NCBI GenBank assembly: GCA_030068145.1
Contig: JAPJBO010001099.1
Span: 1-64,000 of the forward strand
Reading direction: 5' to 3'
Source: Diplonema papillatum
Taxonomy: Eukaryota > Euglenozoa > Diplonemea > Diplonemida > Diplonemidae
Length of the DNA: 64,000 nucleotides
The translations under genes were made by a program, and so were the position numbers. Below, in pieces: positions 30,549-41,594 of this stretch. Positions within the stretch are counted from its first letter, which is position 1; each line of letters starts with the position of its first letter. The notes under the pieces were generated by a model, which worked only from the letters and a program-made list of their open reading frames with translations, ran no database searches and was not told the origin of the DNA.

Positions 30549-33500
30549 CTACGGCGGGCGCAAGTCGTTGCGCCGTGGGCGCGGAGCGAGCCGTGGCCCT
30601 GTCAAAGATGATTGTTGCACCGATGGTGGCGCAGCCGGGGGCGTTCTGACTGGCGGACGAGACCGCCTGGCAGGCGTGTGTTGGCACGTTGTTTCGCGGG
30701 CTCTCCTCCTTTTGGCAATAGCCCGCCCTATGGCGGCGGCTAGCATCTTGACAGAGAATCTCAACTCCCACTGAACATAGGGTACGTCGTGCGGATATTC
30801 AGGCACGGCATCGTTCCAGCTGTTACGGGCGCAAATTGTTTCCAGCTTGCCCAACATCCACTCGGTCTTCCGTCCAGCCGCAAAGCGTGGGCGGTGGGTA
30901 CAACCCGGCATAGCCGGCGCACCAAAACAGCGGAGGGAACAGACCCCCTGCCGCCACTTCCCAGGGAAGGAGGCGACTCCTGAGTCGGCGCAGCACAGGT
31001 CGTTGATAGCTCGCATAAGGTACCCAATTTGCAGCCCCTTCTCGGCGAAGGTTCTCCCTGGGAGCTTCGAACGCGTAAATGCCTCAAAATCAAGCGCGAG
31101 TTCCACGCCTGTCGTCGGGAGAGGGTTGGAGCTGACCCATGATAGACTCCGCAGCCAGAAGACCAACGTCGCTGCGAAGCGGGTTCCGATGTTGGTCGTT
31201 AGCAACTTACGACTGTCCGTTGCTAAGTGTACGTCGTATTTCGTCGACGCACCTGAGGCGAGTTCCCAAGGGCGTGTTGCCGCAAGGCTCCGCTGCGCCT
31301 GCGCCATCTCGATTGAGATCGTACCGATCAGCCTCTGGATCTTCTCCAGGAGGTCAGGAGGGGTCCCGTAGGGGGGTATCCCTCTAATGCACAAGCACTG
31401 GGGCATGTCCCGGACCATCGCCTCAGCAATGCAAAACCGGGATCGCAGCTCGTTCCATCTACAACCTGGGCCCGGACATTGCCAGTAGTAATGCCACAGG
31501 GTCCCCGTCGCACCGCTGTCGCAGAACTCGCAGTCGCCGCTCCCCGAACCCCACTTCCTGCGGCACCATTCCCGTGAGTACACCGCTCCCCCAATACATC
31601 GACTGATCGCGGAACTCAATTTGTGGTCCGTCGCGCGGTTCAGCCAAAGCCGATTCATGGCACGTACGTCCACCCCTCCTTCGATTCCGTCAAATCCTTG
31701 TCTCTGTGTGGTCAAGTAACGCCACGCGCGCAGACGCAGGCCCTCACGAAAGAGGTGTGGGGCTTCTTTACCGAGTAGCGACACGGGAGTCCCGTCGAAA
31801 GACAGGGACTGGAAGCTGTGCTGCGTGGCCCGTAGGAATCTTATCTCCCGCAGAAGATTAGCCATAAGACCTACGGGACCCTTGATAGACGAGTCGGCTC
31901 CCACGCGAAGGAGAGCGTCCATCCTCACCCGAAACCTCTCTTTCCCGTATTGTTTCACGAACGTGCGGAATAAGCTGAAACCTGAGGCGCATGCCGGATC
32001 ACACAGGTGTGCTTTAGCAACCAGGGAGAGAACCGCAAGAGGGCTCTTCGCCCGGTTAGATCGAGGGATCACGCAAGCGGAGAGTGCCGTTCGGAGCGTT
32101 GAGCTGTTGACGAAGCCACCTGTTGTATTCGTGCAGTAGGCCGCCCCGTAATACGCGGAGGCTGCGATCGTCTGCATTATGCGGAACTTCGTGCGATGCA
32201 TGAGCGGCGCCGCCTCAAGTCTGGCCGCGGCCTCGACCGTGGCGTTGGCCCTGCGGTTGTCAACGGGTCCCTCTGTGCCCAGGGGGACACCCAAAACCTT
32301 CACTATTTTGCTCGATCGAATTATTTTGCGACCGATCACGAGGCGAGGAGGCTCTGGGGACGTCGAGAAGGAGACCGACTTGTCCTCGTTGAGGGCAAAG
32401 CCTGTCAGGCTGTCGAACACCTCTGTGGTTCGAATTCCCTCTTGGAGTAGCCTCGCAAGTTGCGACAGCAGGTACAGATCGTCGGCGAACGACTTCGGAC
32501 TCACCCGAGCTCGGCTGACCAAGGCCTTCGAGAGAACAGAGAGGAGCGCGTTGATCAGGACCACTGATATCGGGCAGCCCTGGAGAATTCCGTTGGTGAC
32601 AGTGAACATCTCGCCGACTCCCAAGGGGTACCGGAAGCGACGCCGCAGGTGCTTGTATATGTGGCGTAAGGGTGCCAGCACACGCTCGTGAAGCCCAAGC
32701 GCCTCCATCAAGTCGAGCACCAGGGCCTGAGGGACGCGGTCAAAGCACTTGGCAAAGTCGAGTGCGACCCCGCACAGGGGTGTACCGTTCGTCAGTGATT
32801 CCTCTATCGACAGGGCGATATCCATGACCACGTCGTCGCAGGAGTGGCCGTGCCGGAAACCATGTTGCGACCCGTGAATCCATAGCTCTTGCCAGAGCAT
32901 GACATCCTGTAGGCGCACGCTAGCCCAGAGTCGGTATACCACGCTCGAGACAGTAATCGGACGCAGCTTCAGTGGATCACTCCCTTCTCCTTTAGGAATT
33001 AAGGTGACCATTGCGTCCAGGACTCCGTCGGGCCAGAAGCCGGTTTCCTCTACCTCGTTGAGCACCGCGACAAAGCTTTCCAGGATTGCATTCGGCAGAA
33101 CGGCGATTTCACGCATGCGCCAGCCGTCGACACCGCAAGACGTCTGTACGCTCTTCTTTTTCGCCACCTGACGAAGCCGCTCGGCCGTGATCGGATTTAG
33201 ATTGCATGGGTGTTGCGTGATAAAGTCTTTGTACTCCTGGAAGAAAGGGGCAAACTCGGGTTCCCTCTTCTCGGCGTACATGCGGAGCACTGGATCCCAA
33301 CTCCTCCTCACCAACGCGTCAACTTCTGCCAAGTTCGCAGTGAGCCGCCCATCGGCCCCAGTTACAAACGATAACCCCGATGGCGCGTCTTTCTTCACCC
33401 AAGCGAACGATTCCTTCCCCAGGGGGTCGCGAAGCTCCCGCTGACTCCTCGCGCTCTTCAGGTATCTCGAAGTTAGCGTGCTATGCGCCAGGTCACGACA

Positions 33501-34928
33501 CAGTCCTGAGACGGTAAACGCGAGGCCTCTTCCGATTTTCGCTGACGGCGGCTCGGGTGGCAGAGCACACTTCCCATCCGTGCGCAGCAACACGAAACTT
33601 CGAAAGGAGCGTATTTTCGTCCACTGTCCCTCAAGCTGGAAGGGCAAAGGGCCAGGGGAGACGATTGTGCTTTCCCATTTGGCTCTGGCGGCTGCGTACT
33701 CCCGTATGCGCCCAAGGAGACACCTGGCTCTCTTCAAAGAAGCTGTATCGGCTCCCGCACCTTCAGGGGACGGCCTCGCCGATACTCGCTGAGAGTTCAA
33801 TTCCCGACGTACGCCACGGCCACAGTACCCGGTTAGGTTGCCTTCGATTCCGGATTTGAGGATGAGGTACTCTTCCGCAGCTCGCGAAGTCCGTTGCCAG
33901 AGGAAGTTCACCCGGGGGCTACCTTCGAGCCCGGGGGGGCAAGGGTCCCCGAGGCGGTACTTCTCAGAGACGTTCCGGAGGGCATTCGGGTCGTCCAGGC
34001 CGCTCAGCCCGGTGCTTGGAATTGCCCGGGGGTACCGGAGTACCGGGTTCAGTTGTTGGAATACTGCAAGATTAAAGGTGGCTCGGACCGCCTTGTGCGT
34101 AGGGAGGCCGGCTTCGAAAGTCTCCACGCGACCGAGAGCGGCAGAAGCGACTTCGTTGGTGAGAAGAAGGTCGATGCGTGACGGCTGACCGTGGTAACAT
34201 GTAAACTCTGCAGGACTTCCCAGGGCTTCAGCTTGCAGCTCGGCAGAGTCCGACCAGCCGTTGCGCAAGGCGAATCGGAGCGCCGGGGAACCGAGGGGGG
34301 TCGTGTTGAAATCGCCGGCGGCGACAAGGGGCACAGCACCCAAGCGCTGGCGCAATCCCCACAGGGATCCCTCGATCAACCTTTCCCGCTCGGGTTTTTC
34401 GGAAATGCCACAGTGACCGTACAATGACACCACGTGTACGGCTCCTTTACCTACACCTGTCGCGACACGTACATGCAAGAAGCGGGCCGATTCGTAGGCA
34501 CGTTGCTCGGCTGCGTCAAAAGGCTCGACGATACATGCAGGCAAGCCTTTCTTGACGAAAATCGCGACTCCTGCACTACCTCCTGTAACCTGGGATGGGA
34601 CGCTGTTGCCGCACTTCCGCCCAACACAGCAGCTGCCGAAGAAGGGTTGCCATACATCAAGGGCGCCGGCTTGTTTCAGGGCCATCCGGATACTTCTCTG
34701 CCCGGCACTCGTCAACTTCGTTTCTTGAACACAGATGATGTCCGCCGCTATGCAGATGAGGAGGTACAGGTTCTTCATCAAGGACGTGACATTTATAGTC
34801 ACAATTCGAATTGGTGGAGGGCCAGGGTTGGGTTCGATACCTTGAGTCACGAGAAGCGCGTACGCTACGAGGGCCAGATAGAACTCTCTCGTCGGCTGGG
34901 GGGACAAATCGTTGGCGTGGATCACCAT
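30549..34928 (-). CDS. LINE ORF2: 2A-like motif, endonuclease, reverse transcriptase
   Basis: 1459 residues. Residues 16-29 are hydrophobic, followed by GIEPNPGP at 30-37, a 2A-like ribosome-skipping motif lacking the usual leading Asp. The endonuclease spans about 40-300, with VQET (catalytic Glu about 69), GDFNTTPL, RIDLLLTNE and a terminal LPTHKA His. The RT has LIPKGEG, GFRHGHSCDDV, ALDFAKCFDRVP, GILQGCP and FADD (814-817). Downstream is a Cx2C..H..C knuckle (CEFCDS, then H and C, near 1135) and a Cys-rich basic tail of about 300 residues. I see no RNase H. The protein would nick target DNA and prime reverse transcription there. Its ATG overlaps the ORF1 stop. Confidence 0.9.
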   Translation of the reverse strand: MVIHANDLSPQPTREFYLALVAYALLVTQGIEPNPGPPPIRIVTINVTSLMKNLYLLICIAADIICVQETKLTSAGQRSIRMALKQAGALDVWQPFFGSCCVGRKCGNSVPSQVTGGSAGVAIFVKKGLPACIVEPFDAAEQRAYESARFLHVRVATGVGKGAVHVVSLYGHCGISEKPERERLIEGSLWGLRQRLGAVPLVAAGDFNTTPLGSPALRFALRNGWSDSAELQAEALGSPAEFTCYHGQPSRIDLLLTNEVASAALGRVETFEAGLPTHKAVRATFNLAVFQQLNPVLRYPRAIPSTGLSGLDDPNALRNVSEKYRLGDPCPPGLEGSPRVNFLWQRTSRAAEEYLILKSGIEGNLTGYCGRGVRRELNSQRVSARPSPEGAGADTASLKRARCLLGRIREYAAARAKWESTIVSPGPLPFQLEGQWTKIRSFRSFVLLRTDGKCALPPEPPSAKIGRGLAFTVSGLCRDLAHSTLTSRYLKSARSQRELRDPLGKESFAWVKKDAPSGLSFVTGADGRLTANLAEVDALVRRSWDPVLRMYAEKREPEFAPFFQEYKDFITQHPCNLNPITAERLRQVAKKKSVQTSCGVDGWRMREIAVLPNAILESFVAVLNEVEETGFWPDGVLDAMVTLIPKGEGSDPLKLRPITVSSVVYRLWASVRLQDVMLWQELWIHGSQHGFRHGHSCDDVVMDIALSIEESLTNGTPLCGVALDFAKCFDRVPQALVLDLMEALGLHERVLAPLRHIYKHLRRRFRYPLGVGEMFTVTNGILQGCPISVVLINALLSVLSKALVSRARVSPKSFADDLYLLSQLARLLQEGIRTTEVFDSLTGFALNEDKSVSFSTSPEPPRLVIGRKIIRSSKIVKVLGVPLGTEGPVDNRRANATVEAAARLEAAPLMHRTKFRIMQTIAASAYYGAAYCTNTTGGFVNSSTLRTALSACVIPRSNRAKSPLAVLSLVAKAHLCDPACASGFSLFRTFVKQYGKERFRVRMDALLRVGADSSIKGPVGLMANLLREIRFLRATQHSFQSLSFDGTPVSLLGKEAPHLFREGLRLRAWRYLTTQRQGFDGIEGGVDVRAMNRLWLNRATDHKLSSAISRCIGGAVYSREWCRRKWGSGSGDCEFCDSGATGTLWHYYWQCPGPGCRWNELRSRFCIAEAMVRDMPQCLCIRGIPPYGTPPDLLEKIQRLIGTISIEMAQAQRSLAATRPWELASGASTKYDVHLATDSRKLLTTNIGTRFAATLVFWLRSLSWVSSNPLPTTGVELALDFEAFTRSKLPGRTFAEKGLQIGYLMRAINDLCCADSGVASFPGKWRQGVCSLRCFGAPAMPGCTHRPRFAAGRKTEWMLGKLETICARNSWNDAVPEYPHDVPYVQWELRFSVKMLAAAIGRAIAKRRRARETTCQHTPARRSRPPVRTPPAAPPSVQQSSLTGPRLAPRPRRNDLRPP
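34818..34841 (-). promoter_or_regulatory. 2A-like peptide coding segment
   Basis: Codes GIEPNPGP, residues 30-37 of ORF2. Known 2A peptides break the chain between the last Gly and Pro during translation, and variants at LINE N-termini are documented. Here Gly replaces the usual Asp, so activity is uncertain. Confidence 0.65.
34922..34928 (-). promoter_or_regulatory. ORF1 stop / ORF2 start overlap ATGGTGA
   Basis: ATG of ORF2 and TGA of ORF1 share seven bases on the minus strand. Such overlaps fit translation by termination and reinitiation, known for some LINEs and viral mRNAs. Confidence 0.7.
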
Positions 34929-36724
34929 TGTGACTCCGGGGGGGGGACGTCGGCGGTCGCCTGCGCGGGCGAGGGAGATGAAGTTGGCGGCGTGGCCCGC
35001 GACTTAGTCCAGCATGCGTGACAGATTGCAGCCTGGCAGGGGCCGTGCGCGCAAAGCCGCTTGGCTTGTCCGACCTGCATGCCTTTGGCGCAGACCACGC
35101 AGAGGAAAGCTTCGGCGTTCGAGTGTGCTTCCTGCCAGCTGGTGTGCCGGCAGTCGGTGACCATGTTGTCCTTGCCGTCCACCCGTGCTAGCTTTTCCTG
35201 GGACTCAGTTGTCTCATCCTCTGTGCGTCCCCTCTTTTGGCCCGGAGACGGCTCGGGCCGTTCGTTGAGGCTAGCGAAGAACTCGGGTGGGAGTTTGACC
35301 TTCTCCCGCTGACACTGCGTGGAGAATCCCTTCCGTTGCCTCGCGTCAGTGGAGCGGTCGTATTTCCTTATCGAAATAGACGCGCGATCGAGCCGGAAGA
35401 ACACGGGTGCAGGTGGGCCCGTGTCGGCGATGACGATGCACACGGTCTTACCTTGTCGCTTGAAGGCCCCGGCTTGTTCGACCTTCCAGCCGGCAGCAGC
35501 GCAGGCGGCAAGGAGGTCGGTCGCGTGTTCCGAAGCGCACGCGGTGGTGACCACGTATTTGTCGCCACGCAGTTGGCGCTTCGACAGCTTTTTTCCGACC
35601 GCGGATTCGGTGGCGGCAACGTGTTCCGGGGTCGTCCGAATGCCGAAGACACCCGTCTTTGTGCCCGCGATTACCCCGAACGTATTCGGAGTCAGTGCCG
35701 CCAGCCGTCGCGCCTCTTCAAGGGTGCAGTCACTCACCCACACCGCCGGCATGGTGTCCGTCCCGTTGACGAAGGACAAGGCCTTCCAGAATGTTCCGGC
35801 TTTGCCGGAGCTCCGCAGCAGCTTCTGCACGTCAACGATCGGGACGCGCACGCTCACCTCACACACCCCCTGCCGGCGGTGCACCTTTGTGAACACTGCG
35901 CTCCAATCCATGCGCAGTCCTTCCGCTTCTGCGGCCTTCTTCGCCATAATCCGCACAGATTGTGCGGCCTTCATCGCGGTATCCCAGGTGGCCGCGTGGA
36001 CGTAGGCGGCGCGCACCTGGAACAGGCAAACCTGTGTCGTCGGCTGGAGGGTGTCGACTGCTTTGCAATGCACCGTGGGCAGGGCCAGGTTTTGGAACCG
36101 CGACCATACGTCCTGATGACCGCCGTCAGACAAGGTGACGAGGTGCCTCACCGAACCGTCCCACGGAACGCTGCAGACGACGGCAACCTTCGCTTCGGGG
36201 TAAACCGCGACGGTGTCGAGGGCCGCACCCCATGCGGATTCCGCATCTTCGACACTTGCAGCCACGAGTAGGCCGCCCTTTCCGCTCCTCAACTCGTCGG
36301 TAGACCCGACCTTCGCCACTTGCCAGTCCTGGAAGACCATACTGGCCTTCGGACGGGTGCGGCGCGTCCTCTCCGACCACGTGCTAGGCACCTGCGGTTG
36401 CTTCGTCGATGTAGAGCGGCGCATCCTTTCCGCCCATGAATCTTCGGTGGAGGGGTCCGGTCGCTTCTCGGATACCGGTCGCTTATCGGACACCGAACGC
36501 TTCTCGGATACCGGAGGTCGAGCCTCTTGTGCCCCGGAGCCATGCGTCGAAGGGGGCGCGGGTTTCTGGGCGCCAAGCGGTGCGGGCGACGATCCGGCCA
36601 TCCCTGTCTCGACCAAGGACAGGATGACGTCTAAGATAGACAGCAGTTGCTGCCTCGTCTTTTTGTCATGGCACTTCCCAGCCAAGGCGGATGCCCTGGC
36701 GATCAGTGCGTCGACGTCATCCAT
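34922..36724 (-). CDS. LINE ORF1: RNA-binding-type protein with Cys/His finger
   Basis: 600 residues from ATG at 36724. An N-terminal helix is followed by a low-complexity stretch with EKR/DKR repeats (VSEKRSVSDKRPVSEKR). The middle is a mixed alpha/beta region that could be RRM-like, but I cannot show it. Near the C-terminus, about residues 525-575, CRHTSWQEAH continues into CVVC, CAHGPC and ICHAC. This is a ring of Cys/His pairs resembling RING or PHD-type zinc binding, not the CCHC knuckles common in ORF1. Position and overlap with ORF2 identify it as ORF1, expected to coat the element RNA. Confidence 0.8.
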   Translation of the reverse strand: MDDVDALIARASALAGKCHDKKTRQQLLSILDVILSLVETGMAGSSPAPLGAQKPAPPSTHGSGAQEARPPVSEKRSVSDKRPVSEKRPDPSTEDSWAERMRRSTSTKQPQVPSTWSERTRRTRPKASMVFQDWQVAKVGSTDELRSGKGGLLVAASVEDAESAWGAALDTVAVYPEAKVAVVCSVPWDGSVRHLVTLSDGGHQDVWSRFQNLALPTVHCKAVDTLQPTTQVCLFQVRAAYVHAATWDTAMKAAQSVRIMAKKAAEAEGLRMDWSAVFTKVHRRQGVCEVSVRVPIVDVQKLLRSSGKAGTFWKALSFVNGTDTMPAVWVSDCTLEEARRLAALTPNTFGVIAGTKTGVFGIRTTPEHVAATESAVGKKLSKRQLRGDKYVVTTACASEHATDLLAACAAAGWKVEQAGAFKRQGKTVCIVIADTGPPAPVFFRLDRASISIRKYDRSTDARQRKGFSTQCQREKVKLPPEFFASLNERPEPSPGQKRGRTEDETTESQEKLARVDGKDNMVTDCRHTSWQEAHSNAEAFLCVVCAKGMQVGQAKRLCAHGPCQAAICHACWTKSRATPPTSSPSPAQATADVPPPESQW

Positions 36725-36880
36725 ACTCGAATGAGAGCGGGGATGGACCCCCCTTCACGCTTCTCTTAGCTGATACTTATCTTATACTCGTTCTCTCTTT
36801 TTCTGATCTGATATCCCACCACTTCTTTTTTCTTCACCCGAGGTGTTTCCGGGCAGAACCCGGAGCCGCTTTCCTTCAAG

Positions 36881-36916
36881 GGTAGCCACGGCAAGCCACC
36901 AATAAAGTACAGCAAA
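36881..36916 (-). promoter_or_regulatory. LINE 5' UTR motif shared with 59108-59144
   Basis: Minus strand TTTGCTGTACTTTATTGG then TGGCTTGCCGTGG, about 160 bases before ORF1. An almost identical block precedes ORF1 of the otherwise different LINE at 59 kb at the same distance. Confidence 0.65.
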
Positions 36917-37443
36917 TATGGCATTACGCCTAGAAAAAATGATGTTTTCGGGAGGAAGGTGTGGGTTTTTAGCGCAAAACCCATGATTGCGAAAATCTCA
37001 AAAAAATGGTAAACCCCAGTAAACCGTCCATGAAAAGTACGATGTTCATCTGGAGGCGAGGAAAAATGTGGGGCAACATCCGGGGAACGTGTATAAAGGC
37101 AACAAAGTTTTCCGCGGCACGAAAAGCTTGAGCAACCACCTCTTCTAATTTTTGTCCCAAAAAAAAGGGGCCCCCTACCTTTTCCAAACTTTTTGCCCAT
37201 TCCAGCACCTTTTCCAAACTTTCTGCCCATACCAGGGAAAGCCTGCTACACGGGAGCCAAGCTTCACGTGTTCGGCGGTACTGCAGAGCTACGGGCCTAC
37301 GGGTCAAGTGGCTACCGATTTCCCAGAGACACGTAGCCAAGCTGCACGAGCCGATTTCGTCCAAGGGCGCCCACCAAAGCGCCACCTACAAACGCTCCGC
37401 CGACGAAAGCGACACCTACAAACGCTCCGCCGACATGCGCCAC
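36917..37443. other. Spacer with minisatellite units
   Basis: Two units of the TTTTTGCCCATTCCAGCACC minisatellite at about 37178-37237 and two 30 bp CCTACAAACGCTCCGCCGAC units at about 37385-37440. No gene seen. Confidence 0.5.
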
Positions 37444-40112
37444 CTACACTACGGGCCGTTCCAAAATCACTCTACAGTAGGCAGTGGACCACGACCGTCT
37501 GCTACGAATACTCGAACGAAGGGGGATCCCACAACGTTTCGTGCTCTGGCTGCGGGCTTTCCTAGAAGACCGCACGGCGCGGTTCAAAGTAGACGGCGTG
37601 CTGGGTAAGTCTTTCGGCCTGCAGAGCGGCGTTCCCCAAGGCACGGTCCTTGGGCCCGTCCTCTTCCTTCTCTGCATCGATGACATTTAAGGATAAAAAC
37701 ACGGCTAGTAAAGTGACCCCTTCGTTGTACGCTGATGACGCTGGATTCGTAGTCTCTGCCAAACGTCGCGATGTCCTAACTGACAGGGCGCAGGGAATAG
37801 TCGACCTCGTTGAGAATTGGGCGATCCGTGCTAAAATGCGAATCTCGCACGACAAAACGAAAGGCATATTCTTCAACTGGAAGAGAGGCGACAACTCCGC
37901 TGCACCCCTGCTGGTGTTTAACTCCACACGTGAGGAGATCCAACCCGACCCTCACGACGCGAGTTGGGGGTTCAACAACTGCCGCTTCGTCTCGCACGGC
38001 GACATGAGGGTGCACCACGGCAAGCACGTCGTCGCTCACAATGGAATACCGGTCAGGTCAGGGGATGACCTTCGGCCCAGAAACGAAACGACTAGCATCG
38101 AAGTGGCCACCACCCTCAATTGGGTCACGCGGCACCGTTTCCTGGGTCTGATCATTGACGACGAGCTTTCTTTCCGCCCGCACGTGAACTACGTGCTGGA
38201 CAGACTCTCGCAGAGGATGATCATCCTGAGAAGGACCTGCATGAAGTCGTGGGACCTCAGTGTCAGTACGAACCGCAAGGTGTATCTGACATACGTGCTC
38301 CCGGTCATAACGCATTGTCTCGCCGCTTATGGCCCGTTCCTCCTCCCTCGCCCCGGCTGCCCTAAACCTGGTCTCCTGGCCGTCCTCGAGAGCCGGCATA
38401 GGGCAGCCCTGTCGTACGTGCTTGGCTGCAGGAAGGGAGTGTCGGCTTTTATCGTGCAGAGAGAGGCCCGTGTACTATCAATCCACGGATACATTGAGTA
38501 CAGACTCGGCGCTCTCTGCGAAAAAATGTCGCTACGACGTTCCATCTGGTCCGACGTGCTTGACACGCGCAGCCTGCTGCTCAAGAAATATGCGGATCTT
38601 AACGAGCGTGCGCGCACCAAGACCAGGAGCCGAGAAATCCCAATGTACTGCCCGTTCAGACCCTGGGAAAGTATTACCGGGGTGACGATCAATAGCACGC
38701 TCGGGAAGAAGCGGTCGAAAGATCCGGCTACGAACTTAAGGACGGTGTCGACCAGGCTGGATGCTCTCCCGAAACCCTACCGCATAGCCTGGGCAGACGG
38801 CTCCGCCAGGAGAGAGGCTCGCCTCCCACGTTACACGGGCCCTGCGGAGCTGAAACCCTGGTCTACAAACACCACCGACACTACCCTGTGGGGAGGCGGC
38901 GGAGTCTACGTGCAGAACCCGTTTGGCAACCAAGGCCCGGACTGGAGGCGACCAGTGCACGGCAACGCCATCACATGGATCTGCCCAGTTGGAGCTCATG
39001 CAAACAGCTACCGCGCTGAGCAGGTCTCTCTCCTCAACGCGGTCGAAATCTTGGATGAAGAGACCGCGCAGGAAGCTGCTACGCAGGCAGGTACTGAAGA
39101 TCCGAAGGTGGCATGGGTACTCAGCGACTCGCAATCATTGGCAACAGAGCTCAGTCTGGGCGCCCACCGGCAGAAGCGACGCTTGAATCAACTGATCTGG
39201 CTCAAATTCGGTAACATCGTGAAGAGGGGGTACACCCTGATCCTTCAATTCGTCTTCGGCCACTGCAAACTCGCCGGAAACGACCACGCCGACTCGCTTG
39301 CGAAAAAAGCGGCAAAACTGGCCTACGAATTGTCGCTATCCCCTGAGATGGTCCTCGCGGTCGGAGTTTCCCGACCGCCGCCTTTCTCGTACGTTGAAGC
39401 AACGAACCGCTTCAAGCTGTTCTTGTTCAGGGAGGACGGAGAGAGGGGGGCCAAAGGTGCGATTATGAGGGCAAGACGCCTCGTGGTGGGCATGCCCTTC
39501 TACAAGATCGTCGGGGGGCGCAAAATCCCAGTACCTGACAAGCTGACCGTGAGAGCGGAGAAGGAAATCCGGCAGTTCCGAACCATGCACCACGGTCTTT
39601 TTGTCACCCGGTACTTTTCAGGGTACATGAACCTCCCGGCCGGAGAGAGGGCTCTGTACTTCCGACCCTGCCCGCTCTGTGGCTACCGAGTCCCTAGCTT
39701 CCTCCCGCACATATTCATCTCATGTAGGCATGCGGAAACGGGGCCTGCACGCGCGGCGATGTGGGATGCGGTGGGATTCGACAGGTCCGCTGCAATTGAG
39801 ATCCGCTTGTGGGAGCTCCTATTCAAGCATCCTGACGTCGCCCTCCGCTACCTGCAGCGGATCAACGTCATCCCGCAATACGCGATACAGCGTAAAGATG
39901 CAGAGGGGACCCGGTCTCCATCCATGGAGAGTCGCGAACGCGACGAAGAGCCCTCTCCGCGCCTGTCCGCCTTCACCGCGGCGACACCGGTCTCGCCCCC
40001 TCCTACTCCGCCATCTTCCCCTTCAACTGGTCCTGACATCGCCGGGGACGGACCATGGACTCCTCTCCCCAGCCAGTGGCGGCCGCGGGAGAGCGACTCG
40101 GAGTCCGGCTGA
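37444..40112 (+). pseudogene. 5'-truncated I-like LINE ORF2: RT, RNase H, zinc knuckle
   Basis: The RT starts mid-domain in one frame (DHDRLLRILERRGIPQ, then SGVPQGTVLGPVLFLLCIDDI). It moves to a second frame near 37686 and continues with LYADDAGFV, the catalytic core. An RNase H follows, with AWADGSARRE, YRAEQVSL, VLSDSQSLA and FGHCKLAGNDHADSLAKKAA. The C-terminus has CPLCGYRVPS, HIFISCRH, a CCHC knuckle. RNase H after RT points to the I/Jockey side of LINEs. The 5' truncation and one frameshift make it inactive. The 820-codon second frame is otherwise open, so decay is slight. A fragment of a sister copy is at 44864-45506. Confidence 0.85.
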
Positions 40113-41594
40113 CGAAGGACCTTCTGAAGTTCGACTTGAGGACGCCATGCGCAGCTGCGGGACGACGACCCCGCTCACGAAGCTCACGCCCACCGATGAA
40201 GCTCAATTGAAGTGATAAGCATGCTCCCCCCTGATCAACTACTATCACACTCCCTAAGCTGGACCTCCGCAGTCCGCAACAAGCAACGTCTTCTTTGTGT
40301 AACCTCGGTGCACCGCGGCAGCCTCCCTGACCACCCAGCAGGTCAAAACACGGGGAGTCTGCTTATTACCGGTCACCGGGCTGCAGATAGGAAACTGCAG
40401 GAAAACCGAGAGACAGGTTCGATAGACAGCTGCCTGACACACCGTCACACGACCTGTCTACCGACAACCAAGTGAAGTGAAGTACATCCCGCCCCCACGC
40501 GGCACCCGTCTTTGTTTTCAGCAACCAACGACAAAACAAAGGAACTGGTGCACCGCGGCGGCTCCCTTGACCACCCAGTTAAAGGTCAACACAGGGGGAG
40601 ACCGCTTATTACCGGTCACTGGGCTGCAGATAGAAAACTGCAGAATAGCGTCAACAACGGGCCAATGAGGCAGCCGGATTACAACCAAACACCCACTGAC
40701 CCAGCCACCGCGCCCCTCTTATGTTTCCCGCCTTTCGACGTAACAACACCCGGACTCCGGGCCGGAGCAAAAGAGGCCACGCCCAAACCGCCCGGAAGAA
40801 ACCGGAACGGGCGAGAGAACGACCACAGAGCAGGAGACAGGCCAGGACAGAGGACCACCGCCCAGACACGGGCAGGCAGGACGACCCCGGAGACTGTTGT
40901 TACTTCGAGATGTGCTCCTTTCCTGTAACGTTACTGTCTGCCACTTCTCCTTTCTCCTCAGAACGTACGGCTGGGGAGGCGGGGCGTATAAAACGGTCCC
41001 ACTGTTCCCCCCGGTCCAAACTGACGAAACGGGTGAGTCTGAGAAGACCACCGACACACCGCTGTGCCTGCGCTGAAACGAGTGCGGGACACGGCCCAAG
41101 CCACTCTGACAGCCCCCCAAACGCAAACGCCCTGACTCAAACTCAGGGCTCGAGCCAAAAACCACCGGAAGAAGGGGCTGCAGGGCAGGCTAACCCTATG
41201 TTATCATAGCCTTCCATACCCCCCTTGTCTTTTCGTTACCCCCCCCTACCCTCCCACGCACCTATTTTTCTCTTATTTTCCTCGGCACAAGCAGCCCAGT
41301 AAAGCTGGCCTCTTCCTCTCCTTTCCTTTTTTGGTTTCTTCCTTTGATGACGGCACCACCGTTTGCGTTTGTGTGTTCTCATGTCTTCAATTTGTTTCCA
41401 AAAAAGAAAGGATAGAAGGAAAAGGTGCCTCATCCAAAAAAAAAAAAAAAAGTGTCACTGCATCGCGGGTTTTTTTACCTGGTCGGACCTGCTCGCTAGC
41501 AGGCCAGCCCAGGTCGCAGTGAGACTGGCGTTCACTGTGTGCTGAAGAAGCATTTTTTTGGGCTCCCGCTCCGGAAGCAACCGGATACCGGCAG
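40113..41594 (+). repeat. LINE 3' sequence and dispersed repeat copies
   Basis: Two related units begin GTGCACCGCGGC at about 40309 and 40549 and each contains ACCGGTCAC(C/T)GGGCTGCAG. The second runs into the family also seen at 27300-27590. A third partial copy starts near 41480. A 16 base A-run lies at about 41437. No gene is supported in 40900-41480. Confidence 0.65.

Larger units (their letters stand above)
30457..36916 (-). mobile_element. Full-length LINE with two intact ORFs
   Basis: On the minus strand: a 5' region with a conserved motif (36916-36881), ORF1 (36724-34922), ORF2 (34928-30549) and a 3' end in a CT/GA simple repeat at about 30457-30486. ORF2 has an apurinic-type endonuclease then an RT, as in APE-class LINEs. 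Both ORFs are uninterrupted, so the copy may be recent and perhaps competent. A second, truncated member of the clade is at 19.3-21.3 kb. I did not find a clear target duplication. Confidence 0.85.
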
